A stretch of DNA of 64,000 nucleotides from Undaria pinnatifida. Its lineage: Eukaryota; Sar; Phaeophyceae; Laminariales; Alariaceae. This document shows, one piece after another, positions 10,612 through 23,300 of this stretch. The notes beneath the pieces are model-generated. The model was not told the DNA's origin. It ran no database searches and saw nothing but the letters and a program-made list of their open reading frames with translations. The stretch's first letter is position 1; every line of letters begins with the position of its first letter. The stretch lies in contig JABAKD010000020.1 of the NCBI GenBank assembly GCA_012845835.1, positions 3,110,936 to 3,174,935 on the forward strand, in the 5' to 3' direction. The position numbers and the translations under genes are program-made.

Positions 10612-13600
10612 TCACAGAGATGATTTGGAATAGGCGCTCCTTGCACATGCCTTTGCCGCTAGGGACGATGCGTCCGTCCCTCCAACGATGCTTGCCGTCA
10701 CCTGATCGATCAGGTCGCTGCCTTCTTTACCGAGGCGCCCGAAGACTTCCACCGCGAAAGTGGCGAGTTTGTAGCTGCGCTCATCGAAGGGCACCTGTCC
10801 CGGACGAGCGTAGTGGTTGCGCTTGCGCGCCTCGGAAATGGAAGCCGATGATTCGTTTCGATCCGCGCTTCCTGCCCGCATGTGGACCCGTGCCTGTGGG
10901 TCCGCGTAAGCGACGTCGAGGAGAATCGATTTGTTGCTATACTCCGATGCCGTAGCATCTATTAGTCCACCTGTCTCAATCACGATGTCCATTCGCAAAT
11001 CCCTGTCTGCATGTCTGCATGGAACGGGGCTCCGCTTTCCACCTGGTGGCGGATGGACATGCTCTTGAGGGTGCGGGAGAGCGCGTGCACAAGGGGTTGG
11101 TGCTGGTTCACTTGCGCGCCCGATCGGTGACACAATCGTGCATGCCACGTATTAACTTCCGCTTCGCCGCAGCATGGGCACCTCGCCGCCAGGAATTCCT
11201 CTATCCCCAGAAATATCTTCCCCGCAGTCACGAAGTCTGATGCAGGGCTGGTTCTAGCTGAGTCTACAGGTTTCGCCCTTAGGAAGGCGGTAGCCTCTGA
11301 TCCCGATTGACTCCGTTGCCGGGCCTTGGCCAAGTCTCGTGTCTCCTTCTCGACTTGAGATTTACTTGCGTCTTGCTGGGGCCTCGTCTCGAGGAGCTAG
11401 TCCAGCGAAGAGACGTACCTCTCAAAATGTACTCGGTTTACCATTTTACCCAGTCAATGCTGCGCCTTGCTGGATCTGATAGTTTCGGCGTCGTGTGCCG
11501 GCAACACGTCTGCAACTGATTGCCCTGAGGCACCTTGCTCTCCTGCTCTTAAGGCTCTGTCCCGCCAGCTTTTCGGCACGATATTCGCCATGGCCTCCTC
11601 TGAAGCCCCATGCACATCGGGCAGGTCCCGGACGTTGTTCCAGATGCGCCGCACGAGGTCAGAATCGGGCAGCTCCCTCCGGACTTTGTTCCCTATTGCG
11701 CCGGACAGATCAGCAAACACCTCTGGCACCGTCGCCACCAAGCTCCCAACGGATGCTGACATCCTCCGGGCTTCAGCCGACGACATCCCAAACCATCCGG
11801 CTCCCGTGGACAGGCTCGCCTGCGCCTGTTGATGGGGTTGCAGGGTCAACATGTTTGTCGGGCACCCGTCCGCGAAGAAGGACGACTCTTCTGATGCCCC
11901 CGGGAGATCGAGCAGTTCCTCCAGCATCCACAAGGCGTTGCCATCTGCTTTTTTGCATGCAGCCAGCGATAGTTCTGGGTCCATCACGCGTTCAAGGTAG
12001 GAGCTCCGATGAACCATAGAGCCGGTGGCAATCAGGTTGGCTGATTGCTTGTCCGGCATGCGCGACAACATCCGCGCGAGTTGCTCCGCTCCCCCGTTTC
12101 GGACTATCTCCATTGCGCTCTCCCTCGCGTACTCATCTGTGCCGATGAGCACCCCCATCACCTTAACCCCACCACGTTCGGCGATGCTGACGCCAATGCC
12201 TTCAAGAAGGGTGATTTGTTCCGGCGTAAGTACGTGCCCCTTCGGGGGCAGGGCAACCGTTTTGCTCGGGTTGATCGCAATGCCGATGTTGGACAGCTCA
12301 CGCTGGAGGAAGGGTACAACTTCCACAGTATCGGGTGTGATTTCCATCATTCCGATGCTAATATCATCTAGGTAGGCGAATGCCTCTACACCTCTTGGCT
12401 TGAACTCCGCCCGTGTCCGCTTCAGCACCGGCAGAAGCGGCATGCAGAACGACGCCGGCCCCATTGCATCCCCTTGTTGTACCCCGCTAGAGCAGTCGAT
12501 CTTCCGCCTTTCTCCCGATTCCACCTGAAAGAACACAGGCGCAGACATCTCGCCTTAAATTTTTGCCACGAACGGTGTAAGCGCCGGCACGCAAGTAGCT
12601 GCCTCCGCCATTAATAGCATAGCAGTCCGCTTCGCTGTGTTGAATGCGCTGGAGCAATCGGTGAGGATCAGCTAGTCTTTTGCCTCTTGATGTGCTTTTG
12701 CGCGTAGCGCTACCTGTTTCACCCCCCCTCGTACTCCGACTCCAAACTGTCTCCCTTCGCGGTTGGCCTCCTCCAGCCGTGGTCGCCACTGCCACATGGT
12801 CCCGGCCGCAACCAGGCGCATCAACGTCATCCCCACGCACACGGGGCGGCCTTCTTCACCCAGGGCAGTGAGGTTGGATTGCAAGAAGAGCTGCCATAAT
12901 TCAGGCGGGAAGGCCTTTGGATCATTGATAATTCTTCTCCAGAAGGCTTCAATGTCAGCTCCGAATTTTTCACGCCCGAAACCAGTCCTGATTATTGACT
13001 GCAAGTGCGAAAAGCGCAGACCGTCGCTTCCCGCGCCTGATAACGCGCTGCGAGAATTGATGACCCCGAGGGCCGCCTGTTGGTCGAACTCTTCCTCCGG
13101 GCGCAGTTGGACCACTCCCTTCCTCCTGATCGGAGGAACTTGCTGCCACCACTGCCGCTGCAGCTTCGGAGGCACAGGCCTGTTTCTCCTCCGGGAACTT
13201 TGCTTTCACGCGCTCCCTCGTTTCCTCGTTTCCCGGCGCGCGCGATTCCGCGAGGAAGCTGCGTGCTGCCACAGTCACCCCCCCTCAACGGCGGCATGCT
13301 GATGATCCCCTCTTGAACACATCAGCATCCGTCTCTTCGTGGGCTTGGCCGCTTCACCTCGTCGATGTTCGACGGGAATACTCCATAAAACACGGGAGCA
13401 AAACGGTGAGGTCACCGCGTTCGGCAGACGCAAACCTCTCGCGCCGTTTCATTCGGCCATCCTGCGAGTGCAGTAGAGCCGGGAGGACGTACCACAACTT
13501 GAATGACCTCAAGAATGATTGCGGCGACTCCGATTGTGTGGATTGGCGATGCTCTCCCAAGGCGTGATTGAGAAGGCCAAGCACATGGGTGATAAGCTTG

Positions 13601-13640
13601 GCGTGGGCAGTAGCCAGCCTCGGCTGCACTTTGACAACAG
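10612..13640 (-). pseudogene. Decayed non-LTR retrotransposon: reverse transcriptase, zinc finger, restriction-like endonuclease
   Basis: One frame on the minus strand carries reverse transcriptase landmarks in order: LSGAGSDGLRFSHL (about 13060), TDCSSAFNT (about 12655), SGVQQGDAMGP (about 12480), FAYLDDI (about 12375) and INPSKT. A CPCC...H....C zinc finger follows (about 11180), then RDLRMDIVIE and LLDVAYADPQ, which resemble the restriction-like endonuclease of R2/CRE-type elements. The frame is interrupted by TAG at 12674-12672, TAA at 12557-12555, TGA at 11456-11454 and TAG at 11399-11397. Frameshifts occur near 11010, between about 13140 and 13200, and near 13630. The region 13354-13629 (FKLWYVLPALLHSQDGRMKR) belongs to the same protein, upstream of the catalytic core. 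It cannot be active as it stands. Confidence 0.88.
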
Positions 13641-14450
13641 TGACAAGCGTTGTTGGAGGTCCTCAAGGGGGACACCATCGAGCGGTCCTGCAATCCCCAA
13701 TGTGGTTTGGTCCCAGGGATAGCAGAGGCGATCCCGGCGCTCTTCCTCGCCATCGTCAGGTCTCCCTCCGAGTCCCGCTGCCGTTACGCGTAGTCCAGTG
13801 TCGGCCTGAACTGCCGTCTCTATTGTTTCCCGTCTTCCACGGCAGACCGTGCATCCCCTTGCTCCGCAGAGAAGCAGCGCCTGCGCCCCGCCTCGTCCGA
13901 CCGCATTCACCACGCACCGCGCATGATTTGCATGTTGACGTCCACAGGACAACCCCACCACTCGGCGTCCCCGAGCAATCGTTGCTCTACAGGCCCCCAC
14001 AGCTCGTACCGCGGTGGTCGTCTGCAATGAAAGCGCGAAGTTGCGTTACGTCCCCTGGTGCTCGCCCTCCACCCTCTCCGTCCCCGCCTCCCTTTCTCCA
14101 CCGCCAACCCTTCCTTCGGCAGTTGCCGGGGGAACCTAACCGCTTCCATGTCGAGGGATTCGCCCCCGGTTCGCGGTGGTTCCTCTCCCAGTTCTCGTCG
14201 CTCGTGTGTTCCCCTTCCGGATCCGCGCGGTCGACCTCGTCTGCCTCTTGTGCTTCTCCCGCCCTCTACTGCACCAGTGGACGTAGACGCAGTCGCTCTC
14301 GATGTTGCTGGGGTGACGCTGGGCTGTGTTGAGGGCGCAAGCGAGTGTCCCGGCGCCGTCGCCTCACTATTTTCGGCAGTTCGGGAGTTTCCCGTGGCAA
14401 CAGAAACAGCACCTCGTGGCTCCATCTGCTCCCTCCTCCCCCCGGTCACC
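13640..14450 (-). pseudogene. Linker region of the same retroelement
   Basis: Short minus-strand reading frames rich in Arg, Gly and Ser (13907-14449) are followed by a frame with PLEDLQQRLSLLSK (about 13640-13680). That frame connects by a frameshift to the reverse transcriptase part. The composition suits a nucleic-acid-binding linker, but no domain is recognisable. Confidence 0.5.
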
Positions 14451-15570
14451 TTCTGACTCTAGAGTTGCACCTCCCGGTGGTATCACGCCAGCTGCTGAAG
14501 GGTCGCTCTCCCGTGCCGCGCCCGTTCCTTCCGCCGTGACCCTCACCGCCGCTGGGGTGGCGCTGGGTTGGCTCAGGGGGGGGGGCAAGGGTCCCGCCGC
14601 CGTGACATCCCCGTGATCGGCCATGAGGATGTTATCCGCGGCTACATAAGCAGCGCCTCCTGGCTCTTCCTCCCCCCTTACTCTCGAGTCACCTTCAGAC
14701 GCCGGGGCTGCTCCTTCCGGTAGTGTTACTCCCGCCGCTAACGAGTCACTCTCCAGCACCGGGTCTGTTCCTTCCGGTGTTACCCCCGCTGCCGTCGGGG
14801 AGGGGGGCTGCTTGTTCCCTGCCTCAAACATATTTTGGAACCCGAGGGTCCACGCTGCCGTCGGGAACGGAGGAAGCGCATTTCGAACCCCGAGGGTCCA
14901 CCTCGTCAGGCAGTCGTCCCACGTGGAGTCGAGACCCGCGAAGAACTCTTGGACATGAGGTAGGATGTAGATCCTTCGATTCGGGAGTCGGAGCACAGTA
15001 TCCTGCGGGCGGATGCCGTACGCGCGGCGAAGGTCTCACGGTAGTGACCGGCTGTCGCTCGCCATTTCCTCGGTCGAGAGAAGTCGAGGTAGGCGCCTTG
15101 GGGCAGGCCAAGAGCATCGCCGAACAGCGAGCACAGCAGGAACGAGGAGGTTGGGCTACTCCCATGGGTCCTCACCATCTAATCCTCGAAAGTATCGTGG
15201 GAACCAGCCGTGACGTAACTAGCTGAATCCGACCGGGGGCCGTCCTCCTCCAAGAGTTCGGCGAACTGCAGGGCTCCCGCTACTGCCGACCACCTGCCCC
15301 CCCGGGCGTGGCCTTGGAAGGTCCTCAGCCAGCTCAGCCGGATGAACAGGCCGGTTTCTTCACCGGTCATTCCGAGCGACACGCGACGCATGGCTGCAGG
15401 TCTGCATGCCCACTCGCGAGGCGTTCCGCACGGTGTAGCATGCAGCGGGCATGCACTTGCTCTCCGTGGGGACACGGAATAAGTGCCCGTAAAGAGTCTA
15501 CCGCCGAATCCCCAGTAGGCTCCTCTAGTGCCCGTTCGCAGTAGGCGCAGGGAGATGCACCCCTGCTCCC
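14367..15570 (-). pseudogene. RING-like module, copy 2, with acidic repeat tail
   Basis: This contains the second copy of a module also seen at 15570-16420. The RING-like motif has the spacing C-x2-C ... C-x-H-x4-H-x2-C-x18-C-x2-C, around SPCAYCE, PCPHGEQVHARC and PCVACRS (about 15545-15370). It is followed by SASYVTAGSHDTFE, LFGDALGLPQGAYLDF and ILPHVQEFFAGLDS...RWTLGV. The last part (about 14900-14430) has degenerate repeats of about 20 residues of the type SLAAGVTLPEGAAPASEGD. Frameshifts split the module. Confidence 0.65.
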
Positions 15571-16420
15571 CGCGGTGTGACGCCTGTCTGCTGCACTCCT
15601 AGCAGCGCCTCCTTGTTCAGCTGGTCCCGTATGTAAAGGGTCGTTCTCCAGCATCCGGTCCGTTCTCCCCGGTGTCGCTGCCATCGCTGTTGAGAAGGGA
15701 GGAAGCGCATCATCCGTTTCCAACGCGCATTGGACCCCGAGGGTCCACCTCGTTAGTCGCTCTTCGCATTCGGCGTCGAGGCCTATTAAATATTGTTGGA
15801 CGTGAGGTGTGATGTAGATTTTTTCATTTGGGAGTCGAAGTAAGATATCCTGCGGTTGGATGGCGTACGTAGCAAACAGCGTACGGTATCGGCCTGCCGT
15901 CGTTTCCCATTCCGTCGGTCGGTCTGGGAAAATCGAGGTGTGCCCCTTGAGGCAGGTCCAGCGAATCGCAAAATAGGAAGCATAGCACGAACGAGGAGGT
16001 TGAGCTACTTCCGTGTGCATGTAACATGAGCTCAAACGTACCGTAAATGCCAGTCGTACCGTAGCTGGCTGACTCCAGTCCGGACATGTGCCGCTGAACG
16101 CGGGTGGCAAAGTGCAGGGCACCCCTCACCGCCCCCCACCTTCCCTCATGCCCGTCCATGGATATCCCTCTAGCCAGCTCCGCCGGGTGGGGAGGTCGGC
16201 TTCCTCCCGGCCACGCCGAGCGACACGCGACGCAGGGCCCAGGGTCTGCATGTCCTCTCGCGAGGTTTTCCGCGCGGTCCAGAAAGCAGCGGGTGTGCAC
16301 AAAGCCTCCATGGGCGCACGGAACGGGTACTCGAGCGTCCTCTTTCCCCGACTCCCTACTAGAGTTATCGAGAGGCCAACCGTAGTGCGTGCACCAAAAA
16401 TTCTCTGTCTCCTCCAATCC
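15571..16420 (-). pseudogene. RING-like module, copy 1
   Basis: The order here is CAHGGFVHTRC, PCVACRSAW, GALHFATRVQRH, SASYGTTGIYGTFE, SSFVLCFLFCDSLDLPQGAH, LRLPNEKIYITPHVQQYLIG and ERLTRWTLGVQ. The same order recurs about 860 bp further downstream on the minus strand. Frame changes near 16020 and 15830 break it. I do not recognise the segment after the RING-like motif. Confidence 0.65.
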
Positions 16421-16486
16421 CCTTTCAACACCTTGATCACCCTCACCTTGACTCGCGACCTCCTCTACACCCGAGGTCAGTGATCG

Positions 16487-17057
16487 TCACAATGTCTCTA
16501 ACTGTCGTTGTTGGTGAGCGCCCTCCGGGGTAGTGCGATCGTATCTCATGTGGATTCTGGGCACTATTGCCGTGAGTCGGAACGTTCTCCGACGCGGCAC
16601 TCCTGTCCCGTCTCGGATGGCTACCCCAAATCGGTCTTCCCCCTTGTCGTCTGCTCCTGCTGCGCTTTCCATGGCACACCTCCTGTGAACGAGCCAGCCA
16701 CCTAAAGCGAACCTCTGTTCATCCTCCAAGTGCCTGCCACAGACCCCACATGGCGCTCGCACTTGTTGCTGGGGGATCGTGCCCCGCCATTCTCCGTGGT
16801 GGTCCTCCTCATCTCGCTCTGTGACACTCCGCGATAAATCCACCATTTCTGGGGTGATGTGCGCTCTTCTCAAGAGGCGATGCTCAGCTGCAGTGACCCT
16901 GTATCTAATCTCGCGTTCTTCCGTCGTGTTCACCGACCTGCCAAGAGCCCGAATATGTTGCTGGGGGAGGGGGTGTAGATCGACCTCTGGATGCTCGTCG
17001 TGCAGAGCCGGATTCGGGCACGTGACTAGGTGTACCCCTCCGAAAGTCCTAGCTCAG
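16487..17057 (-). pseudogene. Upstream open frame with partial zinc-binding motif
   Basis: The open frame starts after TGA near 17060 and reads TFGGVHLVTCPNPALHDE..., then TTEEREIRYRVTAAEHRLL, then PCGVCGRHLEDEQ...GGWLVHRRC. The CGVC...HRRC part resembles the first half of the RING-like motif of the two modules downstream. It has no ATG at its beginning. It is probably the 5' part of the same retroelement, which would then span about 10560-17060. Confidence 0.55.
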
Positions 17058-17270
17058 GGGATTTCATCCTCGCAGAAGCCTGAAGCACAACGGCGGTGTA
17101 CGTCGCACGAACAGGATACACTTATATGCAGTTATTCTCTTCAAACCAGACCGTGGCGAACGCAGCATATCGCTCGCCCCCTCCTGTCTCCTCTTGTGAC
17201 CCTCTTGTTGCTAGCCTCGCTTCCCCGTCAGCTGTCAAAAAAATATATTGTAATTATTATTATTGTCATT

Positions 17271-17730
17271 ATTGTGGATGGTGAGATTCGCACCCACGAC
17301 CCAAAAAAAACATGGTGTGTCGACGACGCCATTATTTGTTAAGGAATTAGTGGGGTATTAGTCTGTTTGACCACTTGCAAAATGTTACCCAATAGCTTAC
17401 CCAAACTAGGTCTTATAGCACTCTCCCCCCCTGAAACGGCGAGGAGATAGCAGGTCTGGGTCGACCGGGCATACGGGCGGACGTGTCAATGTCCAAGCGG
17501 TTTCATTTCCTGGGGATACCGGGGAGGGGAGTATTTTTCAAGTTCGACATGGGGAAAGCCTGAAAAAGTTTATTGTTGTGGATGGTGGGATTCGAACCCA
17601 CGACCCAAAAACCCATGGTCTGTAGACGACGCCATTTGCTGAGGAATTAGTGGGGTATTTGTCCGTTTGACCCCTTGCAACAGTTTAACCGATAGCTTAC
17701 GCAAAGTTACAACATTACCTATCATATGAC
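17271..17730 (-). repeat. tRNA-like SINE fragments (two tandem, diverged copies)
   Basis: At 17275-17305 and 17583-17610 the minus strand reads as a T-arm with a perfect B box, for example GTGGGTTCGAATCCCAC. It is followed on the plus strand by a shared body (GAGGAATTAGTGGGGTATT, then GTTTGACC.CTTGCAA). Part of that body recurs at 10107 and inverted at 61060-61140. The anticodon arm is degraded, so these are tRNA-derived repeats and not tRNA genes. Confidence 0.6.
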
Positions 17731-17760
17731 ATGTATAACCAATTACCAATTAAAAATTAA

Positions 17761-18606
17761 CAGGGATGTACATAACTTCCGATTGAACACATTGCGCACC
17801 CGTAATTACGGCAAATCGGGGATTGACATTACGCACGCGTAATTACGGCTACCGTGCGGGGACAAAAGCCCCCCATTCCCGGGGGTTCCGTGTATAGCTG
17901 TGTTACCCTCTACCCAGGGGTTCCGTACGTAGCATTTGCTCTCTTGCATCGCGTTCTCGCCGAGATGTGGTGTCTGGTAGTATGTTTGTATGTTTGATGT
18001 ATGATACCCTACCGCCACAGCTGCAGCCCTGCAGCAACCGTTGGAGAGCATGTTGTATGTTGTATGTTGTATGGTACATAGCGCAGAGTACAGACTTCAG
18101 AAAAGTCAAAAAGAAAAAAAGATCATGCTCATTCTCCATTCTCCATGTCCTTACTCGGAGCGATCAAACCTCAACCCAGCTGCTTCAAACTTCAACCTTC
18201 TAAACCAAGTAGGAGTGATTCTACGATAGCCCCCCCCAAAACCTGCGATTTTCTTCAACGAGCGTGTCATGGCTGCTCGACACGAGGATGGTTGCTATTG
18301 AGTTAAGAAGGTCTCCATGTATTTTCTTGTTTGCAATGGACTACTAGTACTAGTAGTACTATCGAACAAGGACGTCGGGGTGGCAAGGGGCACCGTATTT
18401 TAGGAGGTACGGTCGGGAACTGGTTTCAAAACCGGCGACTTTTTCGTCAAAAAAAAAGTTGGGGGGGGGGGGGGGGCTATCGTGAAATGCCTCGTAGCAC
18501 AAGAGACGCACCGTAGAAATACGGAGCATTACCGCGGAATATCCACATTACGCACGGCCCATCCACATTACCCGTAATTACCCGTAATGCGTAATGTACA
18601 TCCCTG
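17761..18606. mobile_element. hAT-like non-autonomous element (846 bp)
   Basis: The terminal inverted repeats are CAGGGATGTACAT and ATGTACATCCCTG. CAGGG ends are usual for hAT transposons. AATTAA occurs at both flanks, but shifted by one base, so the 8-bp target duplication is not clean. Near both ends GTAATTACGG-type motifs recur. There is no transposase frame. Confidence 0.65.
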
Positions 18607-18737
18607 CAATTAACACAGATCTGGTAATATTATATTAGACTATGTACCAATAATCTATAATTATCTGAACATTTTGATGTACTATTAATAATAATAACTT
18701 CTCATTAATTAACGCTTCATTATTATAAAAAAAACAC

Positions 18738-19260
18738 ACTCCAGCTGTGGGATCGAAGCTTTTGTCGAAACTCATCTTTGCAAGCTGTGTGTGATACTCC
18801 GATCGCGCGTATTACGGGTTGTGTGTCCTCATTAAGGATATAGGTCGGCGACTCCCCATGCAACTACAGTGTAGCTATCAGGGTCAACAGGGTGATGTTA
18901 GTCAGTCTGTGCGCGGAAAACTATAAAACCCGTTTTTGAGGGGGACAAAATCTGACAGTTGTGGAAGGAAATGCATCAGTTTATCAAGTGAATCCTGTAA
19001 GTCGAATAACCGGTGAGGGGAGAGCGGAGTTTTAAAGGACGTGGGGGCCTGGGTTTGATGAAGAGGGAGCGGGGGGGGGGGGGCAGCTCAATCTGTGCGT
19101 GGAAACTATAAATCCTTTAAGGGGATAAATCTGACGGTTTTGGAAAGAATGCACCAGTTTATCATGTAGACCTATATCCTGTACCAGGTAGGTCGTGCAA
19201 CCAGTGAGGAGAGGGCGAAGCGTTCGAGGGGGTGGGCGTTGTGGGGGGGGGGGCGAAAGA
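18738..19260 (+). repeat. Dispersed repeat family R1, copy 1
   Basis: The copy runs from CTCCAGCTGTGGGATCG through GATATAGGTCGGCGACTCC to CGGTGAGGGGAGAGCGG. It is closely matched at 39553-39950 and 61270-61660, all in the same orientation. It ends in poly-G and has no coding content. Confidence 0.8.
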
Positions 19261-20065
19261 GTTTTTTAAAACATCTATTATGTAGTAGTAAGGTGTCGGT
19301 TTGGTCTACTTTATTATATAATACGATTAAGGGACTGTTACAGACGCAGGCCACCCTCTGCAGGTTTCTCTACTAGGCAGGTTCCACGTTGGTCGCTCAC
19401 TTGTACTAGATAAGCTCTTGCATTAATTCCACACACGCCACGGACGAACTGAATAATAGCGTTCAATCCCGCGAGGCAAAAGCATCATCCTCTTTGTCTT
19501 ATACGCACATACATGCCTCAAAGGCATGTGAAACCCTTTTATATCCAGCCGTTGCCGGCACGTTCCCACAACCAAGCAAACGCCTCAGTATCTCAGCATG
19601 TGCTCTGACCGCAGCAAGCGAACAGCAAAGACCGCCAGTCGAATTGCGACTTCCAATGCTCGTAGAAAAGACAAATATGATACTGGTAACAAACCTTCGG
19701 TAGGACAGTCAAAACATTAATCATTCGTTAAAATATCAACAACATGACACAACATGCACACCCTATGGAACGTTCTCAAACTCGCCGCTTCACCACAACC
19801 CTACCAACATCAAGCCGTCGCCGGTGGTAACCTTTCGCAGCCGTTCAAAACGCCCCAACAAACTTGGCTGGGGCGATCGTAACAAGGCTTCCAACCTGGA
19901 GGCATGCTTTCCTCGTACACCCCCACCAGCGATATTGTGGATGCTCGTGTGCCGCTAGTCCTAACACACACTGCCATATGTTCGAACACACACTGTCCCA
20001 AAGAGCCGGTATGTGCCAAGACGGGGGCATTTCAGCCAGCCGGCGGTCTGATGTGCTTCCCCTTT
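19261..20065. other. Intergenic, no gene recognised
   Basis: Only short frames occur. The stretch lies downstream of the stop codon of the DUF1995-family gene and may hold its 3' UTR close to 20065. No polyadenylation signal stands out. Confidence 0.5.
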
Positions 20066-20356
20066 TCACAGCCTGCCGAAGTCCCGAACAAACTTGGCTA
20101 CCGAATTGAGAAATTCTGGCGTGGACTCCTCCTCGCTCAGTCCGTTTGCGATGTTGTAGATGTCGTCCAACGCTTCGCCCAGCGGGCGTTCCGACACCGC
20201 TTTGAGGAGGCGGTAGCCGGACGGGTCGTTCGCGTCGTCCTGCCACACCGTGTACCTCTTGCCGTGTTCCCTGTGCAGCGGGCGGGCGTTGCGGCCAAAA
20301 AAACAGAACGAAAACTCGCAAATAAGACTGGCGTCCCTGTTGATTCGTCCGGGTCC
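20066..20356 (-). CDS. DUF1995-family exon 6 (stop codon)
   Basis: The acceptor is TATAACAG. The exon has 96 codons plus stop and ends KFVRDFGRL. It contains a T7 run (FCFFG), but its frame stays open through it. YRLLKAVSERPLGEALDDIY matches the C-terminal block of the family. Confidence 0.8.
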   Translation of the reverse strand, partial: GPGRINRDASLICEFSFCFFGRNARPLHREHGKRYTVWQDDANDPSGYRLLKAVSERPLGEALDDIYNIANGLSEEESTPEFLNSVAKFVRDFGRL

Positions 20357-23300
20357 CTGTTATACAGCGAGGGGTAGCGGTGGCGACCGCGGTGCAAGTA
20401 CCGGTCGGGGCAAACGCGCCGTACACAAAAAAAAAACTGTCCTATAGCAAGGTCGACGCGTCGGGGACACGACCGCTGTCGGGGAAAGGGAACGCGCCAA
20501 GTTAAACCATCATCGAAGAGGAAAGAGCCGCCTACTACGTGGTACCTGAAACTGGCGCAACAACGAAAATAAGGGAGGAGCCCCAGACCACCACCACTAG
20601 TGTATTTTTTACCCTCACGTTCTGCATGTCACCGTTCTAGAAAAGCGGAACGTGCGCGACGAGCCAAACACCTCGCGCGTGGCGTGTCCAAAGTCGGTAG
20701 AAAAAAGAGACATGCTTTGCCCTTTTGACCCAACTGTATGCGCGTGCAGCATCACACCGTGAATGCCGGGCTTTTAACCCTACTATATGCGCGCGCAGCA
20801 TCACACCGACAATGCCGCGAGGTCGGGGGGCATCTAACGGAGGCGAGTGTCTACGGGGGGAAACATCTACTGGATAAGTCAACGCATCTACTGGATAAGT
20901 CAACGCACTTTGTCACCGCGCCCCACGGTAATGTGCGGAGGTAGTAGGATGTCTTGAACTTCGAAATTATCTCGTCTCGAATTCGCCTCCCCGCCAATCC
21001 GTAGCCTGTGGTGCCCATGTTGATCAGCGCAGGGTTAACGAGCACCATGAATTGCCCCTGGGCTTTCACCTGACCAGAACACAAAAGCCAAAGCGCGGGA
21101 GGGGGGAGAGGGGAGGGGAAAGAGGGGTGCGGGGTCAAGTAGTACAATTACAAAGCCAGACGACGATATATACTGTGATCCGGTTTTTCATGGTGCGACC
21201 ACCGGAGCGCGCCGCGCACGTCCCAAGCGACGACCAAGGTTTGCAGCCACATTAGACGGCCTACTGTCATTTTCCGGCCTCGAACGGCAAACGCGAGCCT
21301 TCCCCCCTAAAACTTCTCCCAATCGTTTCACCTAGCAATAGACGGCAGCGTGTTTTTCGTGCGTAACACGTCCGCACTCCGCACCTTCTTGACCAGCTCC
21401 ACCGCGAAGTCCGCCTCGGAGTTTCTCGGACAAAGCAAAATGCACCCGACGTCCGAATCAACCGGTCCCTCCGTCTTCACCGTACAAAACCTGACCCCGC
21501 CGGGCACCTGTTTCATAGCCCAAAACAGGGGGTACACGCAGGACACAAGGAGGAGATTGCGATAATGAAACTGCGGGTCTGGGGATTAAAACACAAATAC
21601 GATCTTACTTCCCCACGCGCAACCGAGCGATGCGGTGTTATGGTCCCCGAACAGACGAAAGTCGACACGCCACCGAAAATAAAACTCCATATCTACACAA
21701 CTGCACGCGCGTTTCGTGGACAAATCGCTTGGAATTATTGTGATCAATACAAGGGGCTTCGCCGGCGGCCTGGGAGGCCGCCGGTCGCAGGCTTGCGTAT
21801 ACATACACAAAATGTTAGCGATGGCGTGGTACAGGATGTGGAGATAAGACACAATGCCAAGAGTTTGGTATATATGTACTTTTATGCAGTCAGTCGAGTA
21901 AAATACCAAAACACGGTATTCCAGGCGTGGGGAAAGGGGTACAACTGAAAAAACATAACGGTATCATGTTGTATAGATACTGCTGTATATTAATGTGGGA
22001 GGCATCGCTAAACGACCCTGAAGCGTTCGCTACCCTCCGGCCAACGCAGTCCTCGAAGTGAACATGAAGATTTTCGTATTTTTTGAAAATAAGTCGTACA
22101 CGCAAGGAAAGCAACAAACGAGACGGGCACGCGGAAAGCAGAGCTCTATAAATATCAGATACTGCCTGGAACACACCTGGTACATATAGTCGGAAGAGCC
22201 AAAATTAGAAATCACAGTAGTGATGGTTGATGAGCTTTGACAAAGGAATCAAACTCATCAGGCGTAGGCCCGTATATAGAGGGCATGAACGGAACACACA
22301 GAGAGCCCATCATGAAGCGGGGCAAGGTGTAAGGTTGCAGGGACGAGACGAAATGCTACACGATGCCTGGTTGGCAAAAGCCCCAAAAACATAGATAGGC
22401 AGAAAACAGCCGTGTAACTTCAGCATAGTGCACAGCAGCTGCAGTATTGGGGCGGTGTGGCAAATAAAAACCGTTACACCCTCGGTGTGCCACACGAAGA
22501 AAGTGGCCGTTGAAATAACGGGACACGCACGCAGGCTAACACGGCAGGACCGCGAAAGAGAAAGGATGCGAGGCATGAACGGGACAAACACAGGTATCAT
22601 ACATCAGGGCAGCATCTTTAGCGTAAGGTTGCAGAAACTAGACGAGAAAAAAAAAAGGAAAGAGGCAGGCGAAACAAAACAAACAGACAAAACAGTAAAC
22701 AGCATTGATGTGAAAAACTCGGCGTCAAGCATGTAACCTACCGGGTACAACCGCAACTAACGGGGACGAAAAACCCGGGGTGTCATACCCTTGTTTGTTG
22801 TTCGCTTAAAGCAGCTCTCGAGACGTGCTGTATAGTGTGTTTGCTTCACTGCGGCTGCTGCCTGTTTGTCTCTTATGCATGCGCTATGCCACGTGACAAT
22901 GCGAGATTGTCATACAATTTAAAGATTTTAAGACCCATGACAATGGAAAGCCGATAGTTTGGCCAAAAAGTTTGCAAACTTTTTTTGGGGTTATTCGCTG
23001 AAAGATTCCGGGTAACGTCGCTATAGGGAAAAGAATAACTAAAATATTTTTTCTGGCTCTTTTGTTGGTCATCGGGTCCAACAGGTCAATTCGTCTATTT
23101 TTCATCAAGCCTTGATCAACACTGCCCACCAAACACGATTGACCTTCGATCTCGAGTTAGAGACAACCCATGATTACTCCTCTTCGCTCCGGACAAGGCC
23201 ACATGGGTGTAGGTGACAGCACGCTGAAGAGTTCCTCTCGATCCATGCCCTAGGGCGTGCGAGGTTGCTTGTGTTGTCCTGTGGTCTTCCGTCACATCCT

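Noticed and set aside
21327-21384. Extension of DUF1995 exon 4 (RSADVLRTKNTLPSIA)
   Set aside because: It is open, but its donor would be out of phase with exon 5. The GTGCGG donor at 21384 joins smoothly.
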